Shown here: piece after piece, positions 25,929-34,180 of the stretch
Layout: the number at the start of each line of letters is the position of its first letter
How positions within the stretch are numbered: the first letter of the stretch is position 1
NCBI RefSeq assembly: GCF_016481275.1
Contig: NZ_JAEMNW010000002.1
Span: 62,001 to 126,000, forward strand
Reading direction: 5' to 3'
Length of the DNA: 64,000 bases
DNA from: Antrihabitans auranticaus
Lineage (GTDB): Bacteria; Actinomycetota; Actinomycetes; Mycobacteriales; Mycobacteriaceae
Notes under the pieces: model-generated
Told to the model about the DNA's origin: nothing
The model's input: only the letters and a program-made list of their open reading frames with translations
Database searches by the model: none
Position numbers and translations under genes: made by a program

Positions 25929-26938
25929 AGACTGCGATCAAGTTCGGACTGTTCGGGGTCGCGATGGTGGTGGTACTCGTCTTGCTCGTACTGGTGCTCG
26001 GCCAGATCCGTCTCGACAGTAGGACCGAGTATCAGGCCGATTTCGCGGATGCCTCGGGTATCAAGGCGGGTCAGGTGGTCCGCATCGCCGGTGTCGACGT
26101 CGGCCGCGTGTCCGCGGTAGATGTGGCAGGCCGTGAGGCGCATGTGACGTTCGACGTGGTGGACAACGTCCGGATCACGCCGGACGCCACCCTTCAGGTG
26201 CGCTACCAGAACCTGCTCGGCGACCGGTATCTCGAAATCACAAACGGTGCAGACATTGCCGATCCCATGACCGAAGGCGGGACATTTCCCGTCGAACAGA
26301 CCAAGTCCGCGCTGGATATCGACGCGTTGCTGGGTGGCCTTGCGCCGCTTACCCGATCGCTGGAACCCGCGCAGGTCGACCGGCTTTCGGGCGAATTGCT
26401 GCAAGTTCTGCAGGGCCAGGGCGGAACCGTCACCGGCCTGCTGCAGCAGGTTGCAGCGCTGACGAGCCAGCTTGCAGATCGGGATGCGTTGATCGGCGCC
26501 GTCATCACCAACCTGGGCACCGTGTTGCAGACAGTCGGTGACGAGAGCGGCGCGCTGTCGAGCATCATCGATCAACTGCAGCAACTTGTGACGAGGTTGT
26601 CCGAACAGGGCGCGCCGATATCCGACGCGCTGGTCCGGATCAACAGCGGATCCGCGACCGTTGCCGACCTGCTGCTCGACGATCGGCCCGCGATCGCCGG
26701 CGACATCGCAGAATTGAACAGGACCGCAACGGTTCTCGATGACGGTCGCGCTCAGGTCGAGGCAGTGCTCACACAACTGCCCGAGGCGTACCAACGGCTC
26801 AGCCGCCTCGGGTCCTACGGCAGCTTCTTCAACTTCTATCTGTGCGCCGTGACGATCGAGGTCGACGGGCCCGGTGGAGCGCCGATCATCGCCAAACTCG
26901 TTCAGCAGCAACAAGGCAGGTGTGTGACTCCGCAATGA
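25925..26938 (+). CDS. mceB: Mce family protein B
   Basis: A 337-residue Mce subunit with an N-terminal membrane anchor (residues about 7-27, LLVLVLGQI), the MlaD domain containing ASGIKAGQVVRIAGVDVGRV and YQNLLGDRYLEI, then a long alpha-helical section rich in Gln and Leu (VLQGQGGTVTGLLQQVAALT). The C-terminal region has FFNFYLCAVTIEVDG and a final cysteine near QQGRCVTPQ. Shorter than MceA and MceD, as is usual. It overlaps both neighbours by 4 bases. Confidence 0.95.
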   Translation: MKTAIKFGLFGVAMVVVLVLLVLVLGQIRLDSRTEYQADFADASGIKAGQVVRIAGVDVGRVSAVDVAGREAHVTFDVVDNVRITPDATLQVRYQNLLGDRYLEITNGADIADPMTEGGTFPVEQTKSALDIDALLGGLAPLTRSLEPAQVDRLSGELLQVLQGQGGTVTGLLQQVAALTSQLADRDALIGAVITNLGTVLQTVGDESGALSSIIDQLQQLVTRLSEQGAPISDALVRINSGSATVADLLLDDRPAIAGDIAELNRTATVLDDGRAQVEAVLTQLPEAYQRLSRLGSYGSFFNFYLCAVTIEVDGPGGAPIIAKLVQQQQGRCVTPQ

Positions 26939-27975
26939 AAACCTTCGAGAAGGACAAGAGCACCCGAGCTGGGCTGATAGGGCTTGTCGTCATTGCCGCT
27001 ACGGTTGCGGCGGTGTCGAACTACGACAACCTCTTCTTCATCGACTCCGACCACGAGGTGAAGGCGGTCTTCGCTGACGCCGGTGGCATCAAGACCGGCG
27101 ACAAAGTCGAATTCGTCGGCGTAAACGTCGGGAACGTCAGCGAGATCGACTTGCGCGGCACCGATGTCGTGGTCACGATGTCGGTCCGCGACGATCTGGA
27201 TCTGGGGTCCGCGCCGCGTGCGGAGATGCGCACCCGTGCCGTGCTCGGGGCCAAGTCGATCGTGCTGGTGCCGAGCAGCGACGATGGTCGGTTCGATTCC
27301 GACGTGGCGATACCGATCGACCGCACTCGAACTCCGTACGACCTGCCGACCGAACTCGGAAATCTCGCGGCAAACGTCGAGGACATCAACACCGACCAGT
27401 TGTCCGATGCGTTGCGTGCGACGTCGGATGTGCTCGCAGAGACCGCACCCGAGGTGCACACTGCACTCGACGGTGTGGCGCGCCTGTCGGACACGCTCGG
27501 ATCGCGCGACGAGGCGCTGAAAGGTCTGCTGAAGGACGGCGCCGCGGTGACGGGCGTGCTGGCAGAGCGCCGCAGTCAGATCAATTCTCTCGTTGTCGAC
27601 GGCAACACCCTGTTTGCCGAGATCGACGCCCGTCGAGCAGCGCTCGACTCGCTGACCACGAACTTGTCCGCTGTGGCCTACCAGATCAGCGGACTCGTCG
27701 CCGACAACAGAGAGCAATTGGCGCCCACCCTCGAACGCGTCAACCGCGTGCTGGAACAGCTTTCGCGAAACAGGGCCAATCTGGAGTCGGCCATTCCGGG
27801 GTTGGCAAACTACGCCCGCACCTTGAACGAAGCCCTCGGCAGCGGACCGTTCTTCCAGGCCTACGTCGCCAACCTCCTTCCCGGCCAGTTCATTCAGCCG
27901 TTCATCGACGCAGCGCTGGGTGATGGCCGCGTCCCCGCCCCGCCCGCCAATCCCATCACGGACGGACCACGATGA
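26935..27975 (+). CDS. mceC: Mce family protein C
   Basis: A 346-residue Mce subunit. The N-terminus KDKSTRAGLIGLVVIAATVA carries the anchor, followed by the MlaD domain (FADAGGIKTGDKVEFVGVNV, MRTRAVLGAKSIVLVP) and a helical region with LSDALRATSDVLAETAPEVH and repeated NRVLEQLSRNRANLE heptads. The C-terminus ends in a conserved QAYVANLLPGQFIQPFIDAA block and a short Pro-rich tail. Position third of six fits the standard mce order. Confidence 0.95.
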   Translation: MKTFEKDKSTRAGLIGLVVIAATVAAVSNYDNLFFIDSDHEVKAVFADAGGIKTGDKVEFVGVNVGNVSEIDLRGTDVVVTMSVRDDLDLGSAPRAEMRTRAVLGAKSIVLVPSSDDGRFDSDVAIPIDRTRTPYDLPTELGNLAANVEDINTDQLSDALRATSDVLAETAPEVHTALDGVARLSDTLGSRDEALKGLLKDGAAVTGVLAERRSQINSLVVDGNTLFAEIDARRAALDSLTTNLSAVAYQISGLVADNREQLAPTLERVNRVLEQLSRNRANLESAIPGLANYARTLNEALGSGPFFQAYVANLLPGQFIQPFIDAALGDGRVPAPPANPITDGPR

Positions 27976-29267
27976 GCATGAACCGCAAGACGATTTCGAT
28001 TGCCGCTGGTGCCGCCATCCTCGCGTTCCTGGCGTTGCTCACCTACGTCATCGTCCCCAAGCTGACGACGAAGACAGTCACCGCGTATTTTCCTGCAGCA
28101 GTGGGACTTTTCCCAGGCGACGCGGTCCGGATCCTCGGCGTCGACGTCGGCACCGTGCAGAAGATCGAGCCGGAAGGCACCCGTGTCGCGGTCGAGATGC
28201 GGCTCGACAAGAAGTGGGAGCTGCCCGCCGACGTGCAGGCCGTGATCCTCGCACCGACCCTGGTGACGACCCGGTTCGTCCAGTTGACGCCGGCCTACAC
28301 CGGCGGTCCGACCCTCGACGACGGGGGCACCATCCCCGAGGACCACACCGCGATGCCAGTGGAGTGGGACGTCATAAAGGAACAGCTCACGCGGCTGACG
28401 AAAACCCTTGGTCCCCAGGGTGAAAGCGGCAACCTCGAACAGGGGACGCTGGGTACCTTCGTTTCCGACGCCGCCGACAACGCACGCGGCAACGGCGAGA
28501 CCCTGCACGAAACTCTCGACAAGCTGGCTCGGACGACGACCGCTCTCTCGGACGGACGCTCCGACTTGTTTGCTGTGGTCAGGAACCTGTCGCTGCTCGT
28601 CGATGCGCTGGCTCAAAGCCACGACCAGATCGTCCAATTCAACGGCCACCTGGCGTCGGTGACACAGTTGCTCGGCGACAGCGAGACCGCGCTCGGCGAC
28701 TCGGTCGCCGATCTCGATCGAGCGGTCATCGACATCGCCGAGTTCGTTCGCGACAACAAGGACGGAATCGGAACTGCCGTAAACGAACTGGGCGCCGCGA
28801 CACAGGCGTTGGTCGACAAACGCCGCGATCTCGAACAGGTCTTTCACGTCGCTCCGACAGCGCTGGTCAACCTCGGCAACATCTACCAGCCCGCACAGAA
28901 CGCACTCACTGCGGCGCCGGTGCTGTCCAACACCGCAAACCCGGTTCAGTTCATCTGTGGCGCGATCGCCGGCGCTGGTGAACAAGGCGCAGAGGAAGCG
29001 ACCAACCTATGCATCCAGTACCTCGGCCCGCTGTTGAAGACGCTGGCGTTCAACTACATTCCGCTCGGCACCGTGATCGGCAACTCCGTCGGTGCTCTTC
29101 CCGACCAAATCGTCTACAGCGAACCAGGATTGGCGGGTCCGATCCAGACCGGCGGCGATTCACAGCTGCGGATTCCGCCCGCGCCACCGGTGCTGCCTGG
29201 CCTGCCAGGTTTGCTCCTGCCCGGTCTGCCGGCACTCCCGGCACTTCCCGGAGCAGGTCCGCGATGA
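27972..29267 (+). CDS. mceD: Mce family protein D
   Basis: A 431-residue Mce subunit: membrane anchor at about residues 8-28, MlaD domain with FPGDAVRILGVDVGTVQKIE and APTLVTTRFVQLTP, a helical section ending near residue 300, then NIYQPAQNALTAAPVLSNTA and a paired-cysteine segment (FICGAIAG, NLCIQYLG). The last 45 residues are a Pro/Leu/Gly-rich tail with repeated LPGLP-type units, a common feature of MceD that may reach the cell wall. It overlaps MceC and MceE by 4 bases each. Confidence 0.95.
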   Translation: MSMNRKTISIAAGAAILAFLALLTYVIVPKLTTKTVTAYFPAAVGLFPGDAVRILGVDVGTVQKIEPEGTRVAVEMRLDKKWELPADVQAVILAPTLVTTRFVQLTPAYTGGPTLDDGGTIPEDHTAMPVEWDVIKEQLTRLTKTLGPQGESGNLEQGTLGTFVSDAADNARGNGETLHETLDKLARTTTALSDGRSDLFAVVRNLSLLVDALAQSHDQIVQFNGHLASVTQLLGDSETALGDSVADLDRAVIDIAEFVRDNKDGIGTAVNELGAATQALVDKRRDLEQVFHVAPTALVNLGNIYQPAQNALTAAPVLSNTANPVQFICGAIAGAGEQGAEEATNLCIQYLGPLLKTLAFNYIPLGTVIGNSVGALPDQIVYSEPGLAGPIQTGGDSQLRIPPAPPVLPGLPGLLLPGLPALPALPGAGPR

Positions 29268-30391
29268 CCGCACTGGCACGGAAATCGACTGTTGTGGCTT
29301 GTGGATTCGCGCTCGCCGCGACCTTGACCGGCTGCGGCTGGACCGGGCTCAACCAATTCGCGCTTCCCGGTGCGGCGGGGTCGGGCGAGGGGGCGTGGAC
29401 CGTCGAGATCGAAATGCCCGACGTCACAACCTTGACCGAGAACGCACGGGTCCGCGTAGACGACGTCAACGTCGGAACCGTCCGCAGCATCGAGGTCGAG
29501 AACGACCACGCGCTGGTCACAGTCTCGCTGAACGAGGGAGTGACCCTCCCGGCAAACGCGACGGCCAAGATCGGGTCGACCAGTTTGCTCGGTTCCGCAC
29601 ACCTCGAACTGCTCTCGCCGGACAGTCCTCAGGGTGAACTGCACGACGGCGACCGGATTCCGCTGGATCGAGGCGGTGCATATCCGACCACGGAGCAGAC
29701 TCTTTCGACATTGTCGTTCCTGCTCAACGGCGGGGATATCGGCAAACTCGAGGAGATCAACCGGGAAGTCGGCCAGGCGTTGCTCGGCCGCGAAGACATC
29801 GTTCGCAACCTGCTCAGCAACGTCGAGGACTTCACTAGTCGTCTCAACGATCAGCGCGACGACATCATTCGTGCGCTCGCAGGTCTGGACCGCTTCTCGA
29901 AAGTCGTTGCCGACGATCGTGATGTGGTCGAGAACGGTCTTCGCACTCTCGGTCCCGCACTGACCGAATTGAACGAACAGCGCGACAACCTCAGCAACGC
30001 GCTGCTTGCGATCGGAAACTTCGCAGACGCTGCGGACCGGGTGATCACAGGCAGCCGAGAGGAACTCGACACGAACCTGCGTGCGCTCGAACCGACGCTG
30101 CGGGGATTGGCAGATGCGGGACCTGCGTTGCCGTCGTCGCTGTCGTTTCTGCTGACCATTCCGTTCCCGATGAACACCTACAAGAACGCGATGCAGGGTG
30201 ACTACGCGAACCTGTTCCTGAACCTTGACCTCACGACGGCGCGGGTCGACCGCGCTCTGCTCACAGGAACTCCCGCGGCGGGCCAGTTGGCATCCCTCGG
30301 CGGGCTCATCGGGCAGCTGCCGCCGATCCCGCCGATCGTGGGTAATCCGCTGATCACTCCGTTGAACGTGCCAGGGCAAGGTGACAACTGA
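29264..30391 (+). CDS. mceE: Mce family lipoprotein E (LprK-like)
   Basis: A 375-residue Mce subunit with a type II signal peptide: a basic start, a hydrophobic core and the lipobox L21-T-G-C24, so Cys24 should be lipid-modified, anchoring it to the outer leaflet of the plasma membrane. The Mce domain follows (VRVDDVNVGTVRSIEVEN, IGSTSLLGSAHLELLSP), then helical repeats (LSNVEDFTSRLNDQRDDIIR) and a C-terminal block LTIPFPMNTYKNAMQGDYAN typical of MceE. Confidence 0.96.
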   Translation: MTALARKSTVVACGFALAATLTGCGWTGLNQFALPGAAGSGEGAWTVEIEMPDVTTLTENARVRVDDVNVGTVRSIEVENDHALVTVSLNEGVTLPANATAKIGSTSLLGSAHLELLSPDSPQGELHDGDRIPLDRGGAYPTTEQTLSTLSFLLNGGDIGKLEEINREVGQALLGREDIVRNLLSNVEDFTSRLNDQRDDIIRALAGLDRFSKVVADDRDVVENGLRTLGPALTELNEQRDNLSNALLAIGNFADAADRVITGSREELDTNLRALEPTLRGLADAGPALPSSLSFLLTIPFPMNTYKNAMQGDYANLFLNLDLTTARVDRALLTGTPAAGQLASLGGLIGQLPPIPPIVGNPLITPLNVPGQGDN

Positions 30392-31593
30392 TGCTTCTCA
30401 CGAAATTCGTTCGCTACCAATTGATTGCGTTCGCGATCATCGCCGTGGTTTCCATCGCGTGGATAGCTGTGTCCTACATGCGCGTGCCGTCCATGCTCGG
30501 GCTCGGCCGCAACACCGTGGAACTGGTCCTGCCTTCGGGCGGCGGGCTCTACCCGAAGTCGAATGTGACCTACCGCGGCGTTCACGCCGGTGTGGTGAAC
30601 GGTCTGCGGATCGAGGGGGATCAGGTGGTCGTCACGATGTATCTCGACAGCGACCTCGACATCCCCAAGGACGGCCTCCTTGCCGAAGTGCACAGCAGGT
30701 CTGCGATCGGTGAGCAGTACATCGAACTGCTGCCGCAAACAGACTTGGGTCCCTACCTCGCCGACGGCGACCGCATCGACAGCACACTGCTTCCCACCTC
30801 TACCGCCGAGTTGGTCGACACGCTCGACGTCGCGTTGCAGGACGTACCGCGTGAGGACCTGAAGTCGTTGATCGACGAGAGCGGCGCAGCGTTCACCAAC
30901 TCCGGAAGCGACCTGCAGCAAATCCTCGACGGATTGGACAAGTTCCTGCAAGAGGGGCAGCAGAACCTCGCTCCGACGCTGAACTTGATCGACAACGGGG
31001 GTCCGTTGCTGGACACGCAGGTCGAATCGGCCGACAACATCCGTGCTTGGACCGGCTATCTGGACTCGATCACATCCTCGGTCGCGGCCAACGACGCTTC
31101 CGTCCGCGGACTGTTCGTCAACGGTGCCTCGGCGGGTGCGGAGGCGACCGACCTGTTCGACCGGATCGCGCCGAACCTGCCCACGGCCTTGGGAAACCTG
31201 GACTCCGTCGCCGACGTGCTGCGGATCTACAACATGAGCCTCGAACAGATCCTCGTGGTCTATCCGCCGCTCGCAGCGGGTGCGCAGAGCATCGTGCGGG
31301 GTTCGAAACCAGGGATGGTCAATCTAGACTTCAACCTCGACATCAATGCTCCGCCACCGTGTTTGACCGGCTTCGTGCCGCCCGACCAGCGGCGGTCACC
31401 GGCTGATGCGACGGTCATCGACAGTCAGACATCGAACTACTGCGCAGTTGCCGAAGACGACCCGTACGTCGTCCGTGGTGCCCGCAATCTCCCGTGTCTG
31501 GACGTACCCGGCGTGCGTGCTCCCGACGTCGACGCGTGCCGTGCAGGCGGCGCCGCGCCGCTCGGCACGAATCCGTGGATCGGAGGCCCATGA
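30391..31593 (+). CDS. mceF: Mce family protein F
   Basis: A 400-residue Mce subunit, last of the six. It has an anchor at residues about 10-30, the MlaD domain (GLYPKSNVTYRGVHAGVVNG, RSAIGEQYIELLPQ), a helical needle region and a C-terminal domain with cysteines in PPPCLTGFVPPDQRRSP, SNYCAVAED, NLPCLDVPG and DACRAGG. The cysteine pattern suggests disulfides in the outermost part of the tunnel. The start overlaps the MceE stop (TGATG). Confidence 0.95.
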   Translation: MLLTKFVRYQLIAFAIIAVVSIAWIAVSYMRVPSMLGLGRNTVELVLPSGGGLYPKSNVTYRGVHAGVVNGLRIEGDQVVVTMYLDSDLDIPKDGLLAEVHSRSAIGEQYIELLPQTDLGPYLADGDRIDSTLLPTSTAELVDTLDVALQDVPREDLKSLIDESGAAFTNSGSDLQQILDGLDKFLQEGQQNLAPTLNLIDNGGPLLDTQVESADNIRAWTGYLDSITSSVAANDASVRGLFVNGASAGAEATDLFDRIAPNLPTALGNLDSVADVLRIYNMSLEQILVVYPPLAAGAQSIVRGSKPGMVNLDFNLDINAPPPCLTGFVPPDQRRSPADATVIDSQTSNYCAVAEDDPYVVRGARNLPCLDVPGVRAPDVDACRAGGAAPLGTNPWIGGP

Positions 31594-31642
31594 CACCAGG
31601 GTTTCGATCCGACCAACCGCTCACACGACCCGAAGGCCCCAC

Positions 31643-32158
31643 ATGAAACTCCTCCCAGACGCGCTGCGGCGCGTGCTCACCCGGTCGAACGTGCTCGCGT
31701 TCGTGCTCATCGCAGTCGCGGTGACCTTCACCGCGCTGGCCGGCGCACAACTACGCGATCATCACGACGCCGAAGAGGCGCTGGCAAACGACGCAGCGAT
31801 CCTCAGTGCCGCCAACTCGGGGGTCACCGCGATGATCTCGGTCCGCGACAATTCGGCTGCCGACGATGTCGCAAAGGTTCTCGACCAGTCCACCGGTGCC
31901 TTCAAGGCAGATTTCGAGCAGCGCTCGGAGTCGTTCATCAGTGTCGTTCAGGAAGCGAAGGTCGTCACGCAGGGCGAAGTAGTCGCTTCGGGAATCGAGT
32001 CTCGCGACGGGGATTCCGCGACAGTGCTGGTGTCGGCGACCTCGACGGTCAGCAACGCGGCGGGTGCGGACAACGAAACGCGGAGCTGGCGGCTGCGCGT
32101 CACGATGACCGATGACGACGGCGCCTACAAGATGTCGAACGTGGAGTTTGTGGCATGA
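31643..32158 (+). CDS. Mce-associated membrane protein, first
   Basis: A 171-residue protein with one N-terminal membrane helix (NVLAFVLIAVAVTFTALAGA, about residues 16-35) and an extracytoplasmic NTF2-like domain containing DDVAKVLDQSTGAFKADFEQ and SATVLVSATSTVSN. Mam proteins stabilise Mce complexes in mycobacteria. It begins 49 bases after mceF and its stop overlaps the next Mam start. Assignment rests on fold type and position. Confidence 0.88.
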   Translation: MKLLPDALRRVLTRSNVLAFVLIAVAVTFTALAGAQLRDHHDAEEALANDAAILSAANSGVTAMISVRDNSAADDVAKVLDQSTGAFKADFEQRSESFISVVQEAKVVTQGEVVASGIESRDGDSATVLVSATSTVSNAAGADNETRSWRLRVTMTDDDGAYKMSNVEFVA

Positions 32159-32730
32159 AAATTCAAGAACTGGAAGCAGAAACGCTGGACATCGATGAAA
32201 GCGTCTCGGCCGCAGCGGATTCTCCTGCACCTGCGCGCGAGGGCAACCGGGGAAAGGTGGTCCGCGCAGTCTGCGCAGTACTGGCGGTAGCCGCCGTCGG
32301 TGCCTGGGCATTGCTGTTCTTCGCCGTCCGGCCCGACGACAGCGCGCTGGCACCCGACCGCCAGCAGGCTGCCGTCGACGCTGCCGCAGACGCGGCGGTC
32401 GCGATTCTGACCTACAAGTCCGACACCGTCGACGCAGACCTCGCAGCGGCGGACAGTCTGGTCACCGGCACCTTCGGCGACTACTACCGGACCTTCACCC
32501 GTGACGTCGTCGCACCGGCCGCCAAGGAGAAGAACATCAGCACGACAGCTTCGGTTGTCGGCAAAGCGATTTCGGAGTTCAGCGCAGACAGGGCAGTCGT
32601 CGTTGTCTTCCTGAACCAGGCCACGACCACGGCGGACGTCGCGCAACCCGCCGCGACCACAACCACCATCCGCATCGAAGTCGAACGCCACGGCGATGCC
32701 TGGCTCGTATCCAAATTCGACCCGGCATGA
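32155..32730 (+). CDS. Mce-associated membrane protein, second
   Basis: A 191-residue paralogue of the previous gene. An acidic cytoplasmic N-terminus of about 35 residues precedes one membrane helix (VCAVLAVAAVGAWALLFFAV, about 39-58); the outer domain has AILTYKSDTVDADLAAADSL, VTGTFGDYYRTFTRDVV, ISTTASVVGKAISEFSADRA and a final DAWLVSKFDPA. These are standard Mam features. It overlaps the first Mam gene by 4 bases, and a 28-codon ORF follows 19 bases later. Confidence 0.9.
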   Translation: MKIQELEAETLDIDESVSAAADSPAPAREGNRGKVVRAVCAVLAVAAVGAWALLFFAVRPDDSALAPDRQQAAVDAAADAAVAILTYKSDTVDADLAAADSLVTGTFGDYYRTFTRDVVAPAAKEKNISTTASVVGKAISEFSADRAVVVVFLNQATTTADVAQPAATTTTIRIEVERHGDAWLVSKFDPA

Positions 32731-32749
32731 CCACACAAGGACGCCTGAC

Positions 32750-32836
32750 ATGATCATCGACCTCGTCGAACCCATCGAGTTCATTGTGAAAGCGATTGCC
32801 TACCTACTGTTCCGCGGGCAGTTGCCACCGGCGTAG
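32750..32836 (+). CDS. 28-residue hydrophobic micropeptide in the mce operon
   Basis: A short frame beginning MIIDLVEPIEFIVKAIAYL and ending RGQLPPA, then TAG. The first 21 residues form a plausible single amphipathic or membrane helix with an acidic start and a basic end (LLFRG). AAGGA lies 9 bases upstream of the ATG, and its stop TAG is part of the TAGGAGG ribosome site of the next gene, suggesting translational coupling. It fills a gap that otherwise has no gene in a tightly packed operon. No homologue is known to me; a membrane micropeptide that modulates the Mce complex is a guess. Confidence 0.55.
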   Translation: MIIDLVEPIEFIVKAIAYLLFRGQLPPA

Positions 32837-32845
32837 GAGGTTCGG

Positions 32846-33103
32846 ATGAACGTGGACGATCCACGGCACGGAACGATAAACGGCTACATCAATCTCGGCT
32901 GCCGATGCTCGATGTGCCGCGACGCCAACCGAATCCGGCATGCGCACTACATCAATCGGCTGCGCGCCGAAGGCAGAACCATAGGGCGGCACGGTAGTAG
33001 CGCCGCATACGAAAGCGGTTGCCGCTGTGTGCATTGCACGCTGGCGAACACGCTCAAGGGGCGAGCGCGACGGCGACGCGCCCTGCAACGGACAAGCCGA
33101 TGA
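32846..33103 (+). CDS. 85-residue duplicated GCRC-x2-C small protein (phage-type)
   Basis: A small, very basic protein made of two copies of one motif: HGTINGYINLGCRCSMCRDA at about residues 8-27 and HGSSAAYESGCRCVHCTLAN at about 49-68, each with HG, an aromatic Tyr and GCRC-x2-C. The motif pattern is familiar from small proteins of actinophages and suggests a pair of zinc-binding knuckles. The C-terminus is Arg-rich, which would suit nucleic-acid binding. It has an ideal ribosome site (TAGGAGG, 5-base gap). Its position between Mam genes and mceG is unexpected. Function unknown. Confidence 0.8.
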   Translation: MNVDDPRHGTINGYINLGCRCSMCRDANRIRHAHYINRLRAEGRTIGRHGSSAAYESGCRCVHCTLANTLKGRARRRRALQRTSR

Positions 33104-33124
33104 CCTATTGCGAAAGGAAAATAC

Positions 33125-34147
33125 ATGGGCGTCGAAGTCAGAACTGAAGGCATTACCAAGTCCTTCGGCCGCCAGAACATTTGGCAGAACGTAACTCTGA
33201 CCCTCCCGCCCGGGGAGATCAGCCTGATGGTCGGCCCGTCGGGCACCGGTAAGTCGGTGTTCCTGAAGTCGCTGATCGGCCTGCTGAAGCCGGAAGAAGG
33301 CTCGATCTACATCGACGGTACCGACGTCACGACGTGTTCGAGCAAGGAACTCTACGAGATCCGCAAACTGTTCGGGGTCCTGTTCCAGGACGGTGCACTG
33401 TTCGGGTCGATGAGCCTGTTCGACAACGTGGCATTTCCGTTGCGGGAGCACACGAAGAAGTCCGAGTCCGACATCAAGCGGATCGTGATGGAGAAGATGG
33501 AACTGGTCGGACTGCAGGGTGCCGAGCACAAGCTGCCGGGCGAGATTTCGGGCGGTATGCGCAAGCGTGCCGGCCTCGCGCGAGCGCTGGTGCTGGACCC
33601 GCAGATCATTCTGGTCGACGAGCCCGACTCCGGGTTGGACCCGGTGCGCACGACCTATATTTCACAGTTGTTTCTCGACATCAATGCGCAGATAGACGCG
33701 ACATTCCTGATTGTTTCCCACAACATCAACCTGGCCCGTACGGTGCCGGATAATATCGGGATGTTGTTTCGTCGCAACTTGGTGATGTTCGGACCGCGTG
33801 AAGTGTTGCTGACCAGTGACGAGCCGGTCGTGCGGCAGTTTCTGAACGGTCGGATGATCGGTCCGATCGGTATGTCGGAGGAGAAGGACGAAGCGCAGAT
33901 GGCGCAGGAGCAGGCACTCGTGGATGCCGGGCACCACGCTGGTGGTGTCGAGGAGGTCGGCGGCATCGTGCCGCAGATGGTCGCGACTCCCGGCATGCCG
34001 GAACGCACTGCGATTACGCGCCGCCAGAACCGCGTTCGCGAAATCCTGCACACCCTGCCTCCGGCAGCGCAGGCGGCAATTCGAGAATCCCTGGACGGCG
34101 AGACGGCTGTGCTTTCCGGTACCACGAGCTCTTACCGAGGCGAATAG
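33125..34147 (+). CDS. mceG: Mce transporter ATPase MceG/Mkl (MlaF family)
   Basis: A 340-residue ABC ATPase that powers Mce lipid import. Walker A is GPSGTGKS (37-44), the signature is SGGMRKRAGLARAL, and Walker B with the D-loop is IILVDEPDSGLDPVRT. After the nucleotide-binding domain comes the actinobacterial MceG extension with GRMIGPIGMSEEKDEAQMAQ, ATPGMPERTAITRRQNRVRE and ILHTLPPAAQAAI. All catalytic motifs are intact. In mycobacteria mceG is a single unlinked gene shared by several mce operons; here it lies inside the operon. Start 33125 follows GAAAGGAAAATAC. Confidence 0.96.
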   Translation: MGVEVRTEGITKSFGRQNIWQNVTLTLPPGEISLMVGPSGTGKSVFLKSLIGLLKPEEGSIYIDGTDVTTCSSKELYEIRKLFGVLFQDGALFGSMSLFDNVAFPLREHTKKSESDIKRIVMEKMELVGLQGAEHKLPGEISGGMRKRAGLARALVLDPQIILVDEPDSGLDPVRTTYISQLFLDINAQIDATFLIVSHNINLARTVPDNIGMLFRRNLVMFGPREVLLTSDEPVVRQFLNGRMIGPIGMSEEKDEAQMAQEQALVDAGHHAGGVEEVGGIVPQMVATPGMPERTAITRRQNRVREILHTLPPAAQAAIRESLDGETAVLSGTTSSYRGE

Positions 34148-34180
34148 CCGAAAGTATTTGCCGCACAGGAGGTAACAACC

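Noticed and set aside
24741-31593. Alternative reading frames inside the mce genes
   Set aside because: They are antisense or shifted shadows of the Mce proteins, with low-complexity composition.
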